Made by a program: the position numbers and the translations under genes. A stretch of DNA of 64,000 bases from Rhizaria sp. SCN 62-66 (taxonomy: Eukaryota > Rhizaria, unplaced), in assembly GCA_001724265.1 (NCBI GenBank), contig MEDY01000109.1, positions 1-64,000 on the forward strand, given 5' to 3'. The notes under the pieces are model-generated. The model was not told the origin of the DNA, searched no databases, and saw only the letters and a list, made by a program, of their open reading frames with translations. Shown here piece by piece: positions 34,349 to 44,531 of the stretch; position 1 is the first letter of the stretch, and each line of letters starts with the position of its first letter.

Positions 34349-34949
34349 TCACATGATGTTGGCCTTCTTCATGATGCGGATAAACTCATCGTGATTAATC
34401 GCACCATCCTTGTCAAAGTCCATGAGGCGAATCATCTCGGCAAGCTCCTCATCCGTCGGCTTCTCACCGAGGTCATCGGCCACGGCGCGGAGCGATGAGA
34501 GCGTGACAGCGTCGACAGTGGGGTCGCGGAGGGCTTCCCAGGAGCGCTCGACCTCCTCGGGCCGGTCGCGCTCGGCGGCCTTGACGGCGATGATGGCGAG
34601 AAACTCGCTGAAGTCGAGCGTGCCGGACCCGTCGCGGTCGACGCTCGCGACGAGGCGCTTGACGTCGTCCTTGGTCGGCTCGAAGCCGAGCGCGCGGAGC
34701 GCCACCTTGAGCTCCTTCGGGTCGATGTTCTCGCTGCCGTCCGTGTCGAAGAGGTCGAAGGCTTCCTTGATGTCGACCTTCTGCGCAGGGGTCAGTTCGA
34801 GTTTGATCTAAGGAGAACACGAACAAAGCAAGCATTATGACAGAAAGTGAGTCAAGACAAAGCGGAGTGACAGGCACTCAGCAGTTAAAATAAGTCAGGG
34901 TGCGTGCTCGTACCTTCTGGGTGTTGTCTTTCTGGTTCTGGTAGGACAT
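34349..34949 (-). CDS. Centrin, two exons
   Basis: EF-hand calcium-binding protein of basal bodies and centrioles. Exon 1 (34914-34949) encodes [12 protein letters not shown] and ends at GTACGA. Exon 2 (34349-34807) starts [20 protein letters not shown] after a CTCCTTAG acceptor, phase 0; 164 aa, stop TGA. EF1 ([12 protein letters not shown]), EF2 ([13 protein letters not shown]) and EF4 ([13 protein letters not shown]) keep their calcium ligands. EF3 ([11 protein letters not shown]) is degenerate, as in many centrins. [14 protein letters not shown] is the centrin/calmodulin linker signature. Length matches the family (160-172 aa). It supports the presence of a flagellar apparatus, with the dynein-2 gene. 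Confidence 0.93.
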
Positions 34950-35882
34950 GGTTGATGTCTGTTTTGAAATAAACAATGTTTGGGTGACGTGGGGCGAGAC
35001 AGGGCGTGAGCAAGATGGAGTGTACGAGCAGTTACCAAAGGGGCTCAGCGTGATCTAGAACTGACATGGTTCCTGGCCACTTTAGAGAATATCTAAATAG
35101 TACAATGTCAAACAATAGCGTGTTCTAAACATAGTCGAATAACAGCTGAACCGGACGACGAGAGCATGTATATCCGATGCGTTTTGGGATGAGCCCATGG
35201 CACAGCAGGCAAGTCGAGACTGTGGGCGACGGTGCTGACGACTGGCGTGAAGCGATTCCGATTCGACCTGAATTTGACACAGAGCTGGCGACACGGTATG
35301 AAAATAAGTGATACCGAAAGATCACCAATGTGCTGCTCGTTCGGTGGAGCTTTTTTGTTTCTCACCCTGGTGCGCCGAATACTGCGTTGCACGCCGTCTT
35401 TTGGTTGGACGGAGAGTTGTAATGCCAGTCGTGGTGCTTTCAGCGTTTCACGCTGTATGCATTCTCCGACAGGGACAGTTCAAGCTGTGCTTCAACTATG
35501 CGACACAAAACACATCTTGTTTTATAACAACGGTGTATTTTCCTCGATTCGTCAGCGAACCCTGGTGCTAAGCCCGTGTTTCTCGTGGTCTTGCTCTCGT
35601 CATTCTTTTTGTGCGCCCAAATCGCACTCGAATCTCTCTGTCCCCGCTCCCGCTCACGCGTTCTCCCCCCATTTTATTATCTCCTACACTCCATACTTCC
35701 ACTTCGTAGGTCTCGCGTCTTCTACCGGCCTCTCCATCGCAGAAAGCCCACTCTTCGACTGCCTGTGGTTCGCCCAGCTCCCGAATCTCTCCGAGCCCCA
35801 GTGAGCCTTTCGCGCCGCTTTCTTCTTCTCTCCACCCCCCGCGACCCGCCTCCCGCCCCTCCGGCCCGTCTCTCGTCCTCCG
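34950..35882. other. Divergent intergenic region (centrin / MAP kinase)
   Basis: 930 bp, with a pyrimidine-rich 35600-35880 leader before the kinase start. Short open frames here lack GTACG splice sites and are not supported as genes. Confidence 0.45.
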
Positions 35883-38849
35883 ATGTCCCGCGCTACTCCC
35901 GCTGAGACGGCCGAGTCCGAGCGCGACTTCCTCAAGGCCGTGGAAGGCAACTTCCGTCTGTCTAAGCTCGTCGGCCGCGGCTCCTACGGGTTCGTCTACG
36001 AGGCCTTTGCGCTCGACGGCAACGCGCTCAAGATTGCCCCCAACACGCGCGTGGCCATCAAGGTGGTGCGCAATGTGCTGTCGGGCTACGGCGCGATCAA
36101 CGCGAAGCGCATGCTGCGCGAGATCTGTATCCTGCGCAACCTCATGGACCCCGACACGCACAAACCACACCCCAACATCATCGGGTTTCTGGGGCTCATG
36201 TCGCCGCTCGACATTAACAACATGAAGGACCTGTACATCATTTTCGATTTCATGGTCACTGACTTGCACAAGATTCTCCACTCTGACCAGCAGATCACCA
36301 CCAAGCACGTGCAGTATATTTCGTACCAGATGATCAAGTCGCTGCGTCTGTGCCACGACCGGCAGATCATCCACCGCGACATCAAGCCCGCGAACCTGCT
36401 CATCGACGAGAAGGTCGCCGTCAAGCTCTGCGACTTCGGTCTTGCGCGTTCTACGTCGCTCAAGCCGCGTCTGCGCGAGCTGCTCGACCTCTCGGAGCGC
36501 GGCAAGGACGCCGCCAAGGCGCACTCGTCGCTGCGGCGCCAGAAGCAGCAGGGCCCGCCCGGCTCGGCTACGGCCGCGGTCGCCGGCGCCGCGATGGGCG
36601 ACTCGGACTCCACGGCTGACGGTGCGCTGCCGCGGCCCGAGCTGCACCGCGTGCCGTCGGACATCACCTCGCTGTCCAACACCACCACCACGGCCGGCGC
36701 GCCCAGCGGCGTCGTCGGCGACAACGCCGCGGGCGGCAACAACCGCAACAACAGCGAGGGCAAGGGCGACGACTCAGGCGCAGTGGAGCGGCCGACCCTT
36801 GCGCGCGCGTTCACGCTGCACGTGACGACGCGGTGGTACCGCGCCCCCGAGCTGATCCTGCAGAGCCAGAACTACACGGCCGCGATCGACATGTGGTCCG
36901 TGGGGTGCATCCTGGCCGAGCTGCTGGCGATGCAGCTGGGCCAGAACGGCCGCGCCGCGCTTTTCCCCGGCGACTCGTGCCACCCGATGTCGCCGGTGCG
37001 GCAGAAGACGGCCAAGCTGGGACAGCCGCACCTGGACCAGCTGCGCGCCATCTTCAACGTCATCGGCACGCCATCGGAGCAGGAGATCGCCGAGATCTAT
37101 CCGGGCAACGCAGACGTGATGACCTACATCCGGCAAAACTTCCCCAAGATCCCGCGCCTCGCCTTCGGCAAGAAGTACCCTGGCGCAGACCCCCAGGGGC
37201 TGGAGCTGCTGGAGCAGATGCTTCAGTTCGACCCGCGCCGCCGCCCCACGGCGCGCGAAGCGCTGCGTCACCCGTTCTTCACCTCGATCGTCGAGGAGCT
37301 CGGCGAGCGCGAGGACGTCCACGGGCCGTGCCCGCAGGCCGGCCACTCGTTCTTCACGGACGCGTCCGGCAAGACCACGTCCAAGGCCTTTATCCCGCCC
37401 TACTTCGACTTCGAGGAGGACGTCATGACGGCCGACATGGCGCAGGCGCTGCTCGTGGAGCAGGTGCTTATCGACAACCCGCACCTGTGCTCTCAGTATG
37501 CCGTCACCGAGGCCTTCCGCAACGCGATGCAGCGCCGCGAGACGCGCATCTACAACGAGCTCACCGACGTGCGCGCGAGCATGGGTACCGTTGGCTTCAA
37601 CCGCGCCGCCGCGGCCTTCATCCGCGAGAACCCCGCCTCGCCCGAGGACGCCGCCGCCGACGCCGCCGCCAAGGCCGCCGCCGCGGCCAACGGCGGCGCT
37701 GCTGCCGCTGCTAACGGCGGACTGGTGATCACGCCGGGCCGCCCCACGGCGCACGTGAGCATGCTCGAGTCGCTGCTGCAGTCGCTCAAGAACTGCAACC
37801 GGTACACGTTCGTTATGTTCCCGCCGCACAAGTTCTCGCACATGGCCGTCGATCTGCCCGAGGACATGCCGCTGCACCAGCTCGCCGCCGACGGCACGAC
37901 CTGGATCGGGCCTGTTCAGCCCGACCCCGCCGACGCCACTCCAGTGCCCGCCGTTTCCACGGGGTCCTCCCCCGCGACGGGCACCGCTGCCATCGCCGGC
38001 GCCGCCACCGCGACGGCCGCGTCATCGGCGTCGTCCGCGGCCAGCGAGCTGCCCCCCGTGATGCAGCGTCAGCTATCGCGTGGGCGCTCTGTCACGCACC
38101 GCATTCCCATTCAGGCCGAGCGCAAGACGGTCTGGACCACGATCAACCAGAGCCCGATCGTCTCCGCCGCCGCGGCCGCGGTGCAGCAGGCGCAGGCGCT
38201 CGCGCCCGGTCCGCTCGACGGCCCCGCGTTCTCGAGCTCGGGCTCGGGGATCCGCGCCGCCGCCGCGCTGCCCCCGCGCGCGCCCATGCGTCCCCCCGGG
38301 CCTTCCGGCCTGCCCCCCTCCGCGGCGGCCTCCGCGGTCTCGGCGTCGGGCATCGCGGGCGCGCCCGTCGGCGTCGCCCCCGGCTCGGCTCCCGGCGCCG
38401 CGTTCAACGCCAGCCAGGTCTCGCAGTACGAGCAGCAGCGCCGTCTCCAGCAGCAGCAGCAACAGCAGCTGCAGGCGCAGCAGCAGCTGCAGGCGCAGCG
38501 GCGCGCGCAGGCCGCGGCGCGCGAGGCCATGTTCTCGGGTCCCCCGCCCGTGGGCGGTGACGACGAGGCGACTTACGCGCTGGGCGACTTCCTGGGCAGC
38601 AACGAGCCCGCGGCGGGGTACCCCGCGGCCGGCGCGGCCCACGGCCATCTCCCGGGCGCCATGGACGACTCGACGCCCGTGGCGAGCATGTACCCCGTCG
38701 GCGGCGATGCCATGGGCGGCCCGCCCGCGCTGGGCGGGGCGGGCAGCGCGGGCGGCCCCCCGCAGACGGACGAGGAGGCCGAGGCGGTGTTCCGCCGCGA
38801 CATGCTCTCGTCCTCGACCACGGGCATGGGCGGCCACATGCGCGACTAA
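35883..38849 (+). CDS. Atypical MAP kinase (CMGC group) with activation-loop insertion
   Basis: Ser/Thr protein kinase of the ERK/MAPK type, 988 aa in one exon from MSRATPAETA to TAA. Seen: Gly loop GRGSYG (31-36), ATP Lys60 (VAIKVVRN), alphaC Glu80, HRDIKPANLL (catalytic Asp166), DFGLARS (Asp184) and RWYRAPELI (318-326). Between DFGLARS and the P+1 loop lies an insert of about 118 residues rich in Ser/Gly/Asn/Ala. The dual-phosphorylation triplet is TLH (311-313) instead of TxY, so the usual phospho-Tyr is missing. The CMGC insert (IFNVIGTPSEQEI) and a MAPK-like helix after the kinase domain are present. The tail (about 580-988) is Ala/Pro/Gln-rich. Regulation by a classical dual-specificity MAPKK therefore seems unlikely. 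Confidence 0.92.
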   Translation: MSRATPAETAESERDFLKAVEGNFRLSKLVGRGSYGFVYEAFALDGNALKIAPNTRVAIKVVRNVLSGYGAINAKRMLREICILRNLMDPDTHKPHPNIIGFLGLMSPLDINNMKDLYIIFDFMVTDLHKILHSDQQITTKHVQYISYQMIKSLRLCHDRQIIHRDIKPANLLIDEKVAVKLCDFGLARSTSLKPRLRELLDLSERGKDAAKAHSSLRRQKQQGPPGSATAAVAGAAMGDSDSTADGALPRPELHRVPSDITSLSNTTTTAGAPSGVVGDNAAGGNNRNNSEGKGDDSGAVERPTLARAFTLHVTTRWYRAPELILQSQNYTAAIDMWSVGCILAELLAMQLGQNGRAALFPGDSCHPMSPVRQKTAKLGQPHLDQLRAIFNVIGTPSEQEIAEIYPGNADVMTYIRQNFPKIPRLAFGKKYPGADPQGLELLEQMLQFDPRRRPTAREALRHPFFTSIVEELGEREDVHGPCPQAGHSFFTDASGKTTSKAFIPPYFDFEEDVMTADMAQALLVEQVLIDNPHLCSQYAVTEAFRNAMQRRETRIYNELTDVRASMGTVGFNRAAAAFIRENPASPEDAAADAAAKAAAAANGGAAAAANGGLVITPGRPTAHVSMLESLLQSLKNCNRYTFVMFPPHKFSHMAVDLPEDMPLHQLAADGTTWIGPVQPDPADATPVPAVSTGSSPATGTAAIAGAATATAASSASSAASELPPVMQRQLSRGRSVTHRIPIQAERKTVWTTINQSPIVSAAAAAVQQAQALAPGPLDGPAFSSSGSGIRAAAALPPRAPMRPPGPSGLPPSAAASAVSASGIAGAPVGVAPGSAPGAAFNASQVSQYEQQRRLQQQQQQQLQAQQQLQAQRRAQAAAREAMFSGPPPVGGDDEATYALGDFLGSNEPAAGYPAAGAAHGHLPGAMDDSTPVASMYPVGGDAMGGPPALGGAGSAGGPPQTDEEAEAVFRRDMLSSSTTGMGGHMRD

Positions 38850-40334
38850 GCGAGGCTTTATTGAGCTAAACACGCTCCAGGCAGAGACAACAGACGTACA
38901 GACATCGTTATCTGTGTGTTTGTCGCCTCTGAGTTGTCGCTGCGCGGCTTGGTTTTACGATAAAGTGCAACATAACGGGGTGCGACGACGGCTGAGACAA
39001 GAGCATAGTGTACGATTCTGCATAGAGAAGGCTCTACGTGACACATGCGTGGCTAAACGCAGTGATGAACTCAGTGCAGTTGACTAGACAAGACGGATCA
39101 ACACCCCACAGATGTTGCTGAGTCGTCGTTGCATGATTTGTGATCGTTGTGTTTGTGCTTGAGTTTGTGCCTTTTTCATAGTTTGTTTTGTATCTTGTCA
39201 TACTTTCGTTCTATCATTCGTTCGTTTCTTTGTGTCGTGCTGTGTTTTGTTTTACTTCCGCTTTGTTTTGCTTGGACAAACGCTGTATGGTTCTAATCAG
39301 TACCTTAAGAGCCACCCTCATAACAATAATGACAACAATGACAACAATGACGACAACGACACCAAGGCAAACAAGCAACGTGAGTCCACTTCTTACGCAG
39401 ACCCACACACATGCACACACAAAGTCAACGCTATGTTCTTCGGTTACTCGCACTATTCCAAGATGGCCGAGTAACGTTTATTATGTTTGTTATTGTTCGT
39501 GTCCCCTCTTTTTCATGTTAATGGTGTTTTTTGCTTGTTAATACGTCGTGTTTGGTTGGCTTCCTCCCTGTACGTGTATAGCTGCTAAAGGCGAGCCCAA
39601 GGGGGACAAACCATGATTTGTGTTCCATTCTTCGTATTTGTATTTGTATTTGTAATCACAGTAGTTTTCGTCATCACCATCGTCTTCGTCTTAGTATTTG
39701 TCTGTTAGTACATGTAATTATCTTTTATGTTCTTTTTGTATTTGACTTTGCTCCCAAGTGTGCCGTAATGTTGCCGCTGTCTTGCCTCTTTTCCTCCCTC
39801 ACTAAATGTATTTTTCACATCTACACACACGGTTGTTATGTTATGATGTCACCGTTTCAGTTCCTACCGGTATTGCTCTGGGGCCCTAAGCACAACGTAA
39901 ATACACACGCACACATCTCATCTTTCATATCAGATACATTCATTCAGATTTTGACTTAATGCTCCATGACTTAATGCTCCAGACTAGGATTTTTGAGAGA
40001 TCGCTAAAGTTTGACAATTATCTTGTTTTGTATTGCATGTCAGTGGCCTTCTACTTTCTGTAATGAGCGGGAAGAACCACGAGGTGTGTGAAAAAAGACT
40101 GTGTAACGGAGAGACTGTGTGAGCTAATAACGCCACCAACACATCATCAAAGCGATGGCCAGGGCTACTTCTGTTTCTGCTGACGTGACTTGTACGAGTC
40201 AGAAAGCACGAGAACAGCGAGAGTGTGCACATGCGCACACTCGCTCGCCCAAGTGAGAGTAGAGCGAATCGAGCATGCGACGCACCAAGAGAACTGAGCG
40301 ACAACGACAACGGCGGACAACCTGCGCGTCGTAC
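38850..40334. other. 1.5-kb convergent intergenic region
   Basis: AT-rich 3' flanks of the MAP kinase and NSA2. Contains simple sequence, for example ACAATG-type repeats near 39322-39352 and three GTATTT units near 39634. No gene or RNA recognised. Confidence 0.5.
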
Positions 40335-41525
40335 TCAGACGAGGAGGATGGCGTTGATGCAGCCGTCGTTCTCGGGGTTGTTGGTCACCTGGGCGTACTT
40401 GCCCCAAACCACCTTACCGTTGGTCGTCACGAGACCGAGCTCGGAGACGTTGACTTCGAGCACAGTACCTGTAGAGAGCAAATAAAAAGAACACAGAGAG
40501 AGCGAGGGCGAGGGCGAGAGATGTGAGAGGGATGAAACAAACAACCGAGAGGATATGCATGTAGAACGATATAGTTTGGGTTTTGAATTAAATCAGATAT
40601 GGAATTTTTCTCGACATGGTTTGTTCAGCAGAACGAAAGTAATATAGAAAATGGTTATCATCATTTTAACTCTTAGGCGGATAGGACAGAAAGCGGTCTA
40701 CGATGGCGGAGAGCCACGTGAGAGAGTGAAACGTACCCTTGGTGATCACACCGAGCTGGGTGTAGAAGGGGGACTGGGGGTTCTTCTTGACGCCAAGGAT
40801 GTCGAGGTAGAAGGTGCACTTGAGCTCGGGGTGGGTGACGTGGGCCTTGGTGAAGCGGAGAGCGCGGGGGCGGATGAAGCGCTCGTACTTCGGGGGCTTG
40901 CGGGTGAAGCCGTCGCCAACGAAGGTGACCTTGGTGATCATACGCTTCCACGCCTTGTCGTTCTTCTTACCGGTCTTGATAACCTTGAACATTTCGGCCT
41001 CGGCGATCGGGCGGACCTTGGGGACGGGGACGTCCCACTTGCCGGCCTTCTCCTTGCGCTTCTGCTTGATCGTGTTCGACAGTACCTTGGCGCGCGAGAC
41101 GTTCTCACGGTCAAGCAGGAAAGCAGGGACAGCGCCATCCTTGACCGTCTCCTTGTCCTTGTGCGTGTTGTGGCGCTCGTCGTGCATGGCGATCTGCTTC
41201 TTCATCGCCGCCTTCTCCTTGTAGTTCTCGGCCGCGAGAAGCTTGGCGCGGATACCGCGGGTCTTCTGCGCCATCTCGGAACGCTTGTTTTGCAGGCGAG
41301 CCTCCTTCTTGCGCTCGCGCTCCTCGGCGTCGTAGCGACGACCGTGGCGCTTGCGCCACTGCTCAATATGCTCGTGCTGGGGCTAAAATGCGAAGGCGAA
41401 AGATGGCAAGGGCCAGAGGGTCAAATCAGCACGGCTCGGAGCAGCTGGTTGGAGGCAATATGGCGATAGAGAGGAAAACTGAAATTAAGAACAATTAATC
41501 AACATAATCAATTACCACGTACCAT
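40335..41525 (-). CDS. NSA2: Ribosome biogenesis protein NSA2, three exons, first coding exon is the ATG alone
   Basis: Nuclear factor for pre-60S maturation (27S rRNA processing). Exon 1 contributes only ATG (41523-41525) followed directly by GTACGT. Exon 2 (40737-41382) starts [18 protein letters not shown] after a TTTTAG acceptor. Exon 3 (40335-40468) starts within [12 protein letters not shown] after CTCTACAG. Joined frame: 260 aa, stop TGA, exactly the usual length of NSA2. Family landmarks: [77 protein letters not shown] and [11 protein letters not shown] near the C-terminus. Very highly conserved; identification is secure. Confidence 0.97.
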
Positions 41526-41882
41526 GCTGAATTAACAGTTCCAACGTCGAGGTCGAGCACGTCAACCACTTTTCCGTGAGCGTCGAGAGCCTTCCCCAAG
41601 CCCAGCCCGTCGCGCACAAGCGGCTAGACTTTTGGCACCAGTCAACCGATCCAGTCTCACAGTCGCCAGTCAAGGTCCGAGCCTGGCTCAATGTTGGCAT
41701 TTCAAACAGGATATATGACTTAAAAGTCGAGATTAAATAAAAATCAACAGCACTGTATTGTAGCAGTGAAAAAGATAATTCGAGTTAAAGATGATAAATG
41801 TACATATTGATAGGTTTCACAGTTATAATTGCTTTGAATTGAAAACAAAAAGTGAGTAGATTGACGAGATGTACAATTAAGC
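41526..41882. other. Spacer upstream of NSA2
   Basis: 357 bp between the amino-acid transporter stop and the NSA2 ATG, both on the minus strand. A GC-rich block (41540-41700) carries four CAGTC motifs within 34 bp (41638-41671), possibly NSA2 promoter elements; the rest is AT-rich 3' flank of the transporter. Confidence 0.4.
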
Positions 41883-43838
41883 TTACGCTAGCTCGTTCTT
41901 GATGTCCACGACGGCCTGCGTGATTCCCACGACGGACGCAAGAATGCCGACGACAGCAACGACGACCGCGAGCCCCATGACGCCGACCTTGCGGCACGCC
42001 GTCACGCTCTTGGCGCGGCCGCGGATGTCAAACAGCGCCGCACCATCGTCCGCGCCGTCCGCGGCAGCCTTCGCCGCGGAGGGCGAGCTGTCGACAAAGC
42101 CCTGGCCCGCGGCCGACGTGGCGAGCCCGCGGCCGTGGCGGCTCGCGACGACCGCGCTGGCGCCGTGTCCACGGTCACTCGCTGAGTCAGCAGTGCTCGC
42201 GGCAGCGGGGTGCGGGCCCAGCGCCTTGCCCTGGCGCGAGAAGGGGAAGTAGTCGATGCCGAGCAAGCGCGTCGCGCTGGCCACGCGCAGCCAGAAGAGC
42301 GGCGGCAGGATGTACGCGAGCAGAGAGAGCGTGAAGGAGCCGAAGAGCATGATAATGAGCTGGAAGTTCGGGAAGACAATCGCGACAGCGGCGCAGATGG
42401 CGACGAAGAGCACGCGCGCGACGTTCTGCAGGATGTACCGCTTACGGTACACATCGGGGATCAGAATGTGCACGTCGTCAATAGTCAGCGCGCCGTCGGA
42501 GCTGCTGTTGCTGCTGTTGGCGCTGAGGGTGTTCGCGCGGCGGGCCTGCGCGCGCTCGTCGAGCTTGGACTTAAGGATGGCCTTGAGGTCGACGCCGAGC
42601 TTGCGGTCGATGAACGCGTCGGCGAGCTCGCTGCCGGGAAACGTCAGCAGCACAAAGGTGAAGAAGACGGATAATGAGAGCGCGATCTTGACGCTGTCTG
42701 CGAGCCAGCCCTTGGGAAGCGAGTTAAGCACGGGGGCCTCGACGTCGTTGCCGAAGAAGAGATAGCCGGACACGGCCATGGTGAGGTAGAGCGAGCCGAC
42801 CGAGGCACCCGCGATGGCCATGAGGCGGGTGAACTTGGACTGGTCCTTCATGCGCGTCTTGACCGGGATGATGAGTGCAATGCCTTCGAGCGAGAACGAG
42901 CAGACACCGAAGACCGAAGGCAGGTACGCCCAGTCGAAGAGGTTGAGCTCCTCGCGCGGGACGCAGCAGTCGCCGGAGCCGGAGTAGAATAGCACGGCGA
43001 TGGTGTACAGGTAGACGATGTTGGCGATCGCAGAGACGGGCGCGAACGTGTCGGTGCGGCGGACGAAACACAGCAGGGACAGAATGGGGAACATGATAGC
43101 AATCCACACAATGTGCGAGACGCCAGTCAAGTCGTGCATGTTGTTGGCGACGAAGATGAGGTAGGCGATGCAGCCGCCGAACTGCGTGATGATGATCGAG
43201 AAGTCGACGATGAATCCGCCCCAGGGCCCGAAGGCGGCGAGCCCGACCTCGGTAAAGGTGGGCGTCGTTACGCTGGCCCAGTCCTCGGCCGTCGGCACGC
43301 CGCTGTCGTCGTCGGCGGTGTCGCGCCCGGCGCTCTGGGACGCCGCGACGGCGGCGGGTGAGGGCGGGAGCAGGGCGGCCGTGTTGTTGCCGCCGCTGTA
43401 GTCGAAGAACGGGACCGACTCGGCAACCGAGGCCAAGAGCTCGTCGTTGCTGCTGCTGTAGTCCACGACGGCGACGCCGTGCGCAGAGGTGCTGACGGAG
43501 CCGTTGAGCGCCGCGTTGCCCGCGACGGCGACGGCGCCGGCTTTGTGGTGTCCGCTTTCGAGGTCGCGGGCGAGGCGGCAGCGGCGGTGGTGGTCAGCCT
43601 GGCAGCGCATCATAATGTCCGTGCATTCAACAAGGCGGAGAATGCACCATGTGGCGGCAATAGTGAGCAGGATGAGGAGCACGGAGGAACCGATAAGACC
43701 ACCCTTGGCCCACATGGCGGGCATGGCGAGGATACCGACGCCGATAAAAGGCTTGATGAGGTTCTGCACGGCAGAGAAAGAACCCATCGAGGCGGCCCCT
43801 GAAGAAGATGAAGCGGAAGGACCACCCATCTGAAGCAT
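41883..43838 (-). CDS. Amino acid transporter, AAAP/SLC36-SLC32 type
   Basis: Multi-pass proton- or sodium-coupled amino-acid transporter, 651 aa, single exon, stop TAA. Start MLQMGGPSASS (43838) is the first Met near the conserved region; the frame extends 40 codons further but with Pro/His-rich sequence. The first helix carries the family hallmark SAVQNLIKPFIGVGILAMP. About eleven hydrophobic helices follow, among them the FGGCIAYLIFVANNM, FGVCSFSLEGIALIIPVKTRM and MAVSGYLFFGNDVEAPVLNSLP motifs typical of AAAP proteins. A Ser/Ala/Asp-rich loop (about residues 80-190) separates helices 2 and 3, and another low-complexity loop precedes the final helix. Probably vacuolar/lysosomal or plasma membrane; substrate unknown. 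Confidence 0.92.
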   Translation of the reverse strand: MLQMGGPSASSSSGAASMGSFSAVQNLIKPFIGVGILAMPAMWAKGGLIGSSVLLILLTIAATWCILRLVECTDIMMRCQADHHRRCRLARDLESGHHKAGAVAVAGNAALNGSVSTSAHGVAVVDYSSSNDELLASVAESVPFFDYSGGNNTAALLPPSPAAVAASQSAGRDTADDDSGVPTAEDWASVTTPTFTEVGLAAFGPWGGFIVDFSIIITQFGGCIAYLIFVANNMHDLTGVSHIVWIAIMFPILSLLCFVRRTDTFAPVSAIANIVYLYTIAVLFYSGSGDCCVPREELNLFDWAYLPSVFGVCSFSLEGIALIIPVKTRMKDQSKFTRLMAIAGASVGSLYLTMAVSGYLFFGNDVEAPVLNSLPKGWLADSVKIALSLSVFFTFVLLTFPGSELADAFIDRKLGVDLKAILKSKLDERAQARRANTLSANSSNSSSDGALTIDDVHILIPDVYRKRYILQNVARVLFVAICAAVAIVFPNFQLIIMLFGSFTLSLLAYILPPLFWLRVASATRLLGIDYFPFSRQGKALGPHPAAASTADSASDRGHGASAVVASRHGRGLATSAAGQGFVDSSPSAAKAAADGADDGAALFDIRGRAKSVTACRKVGVMGLAVVVAVVGILASVVGITQAVVDIKNELA

Positions 43839-44531
43839 TTGGTGTGGAGGGGGAGAAGTAGGGTGGGGTGAGTTGGAGGGGGTGGGGTGACGTCGACGGT
43901 GCGACGCGATGACTTGATTTTGTTGGTTGTCAATTATAACTTCAATTGTAAGATGCAAAAATTTCGAGAGAAACTTAAATCACAAGTTGAATCTTAGGCA
44001 ACTCAAATTTATCAACGCCAACGATGAGTATCATGTGATTGCATGATGTCTTGAACTTGCGCAACGTCGTCCTCGTTCAAGCTTGCCGAGCGGCTTCGGC
44101 GACGACATCCCCCAAACCAAGCTATACACATGGGATATGTCACCAATGCGTGATTCAAGACTGCAACTTTGTAATAATAGTACTATTTGCTACAATATTT
44201 TAACATCACATCTTCCTATTTTAGCTACACCCATCTGCAGCCTTAAACATAGTTCTACTGTTCCGGAACCTCGAAGCAACCCATCATTTCTCATGGTTTC
44301 GTCTTTTTCTCCAACTTGTACGCCGTGTTTTAATATGCCATAAAGGTGTTCCGCAATATCTCTAGAAAAGGCGTGTCTTTATTGACCCCGCGCATCTTGT
44401 ACGTCGCTTATGGTCATGGTATCTAGCTAAATGCAATCTCATGCTTCCTGAATAAATGACTTCCTTGCTCGTTCTGCACTCACAACCTCTCTTCCACCCA
44501 CATTCATCCCTTGCTCAGCCCCTTCCTCGCC
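43839..44531. other. Divergent intergenic region (transporter / MsrA)
   Basis: 690 bp, AT-rich, between divergent starts; GTACG words occur near 44310 and 44399 but no exon can be attached to them. No gene supported. Confidence 0.4.

Noticed and set aside
41512-41700. 62-codon minus-strand open frame upstream of NSA2 as an N-terminal extension
   Set aside because: The NSA2 N-terminus is fully explained by the ATG-only exon and matches the family start and the 260-aa length exactly.
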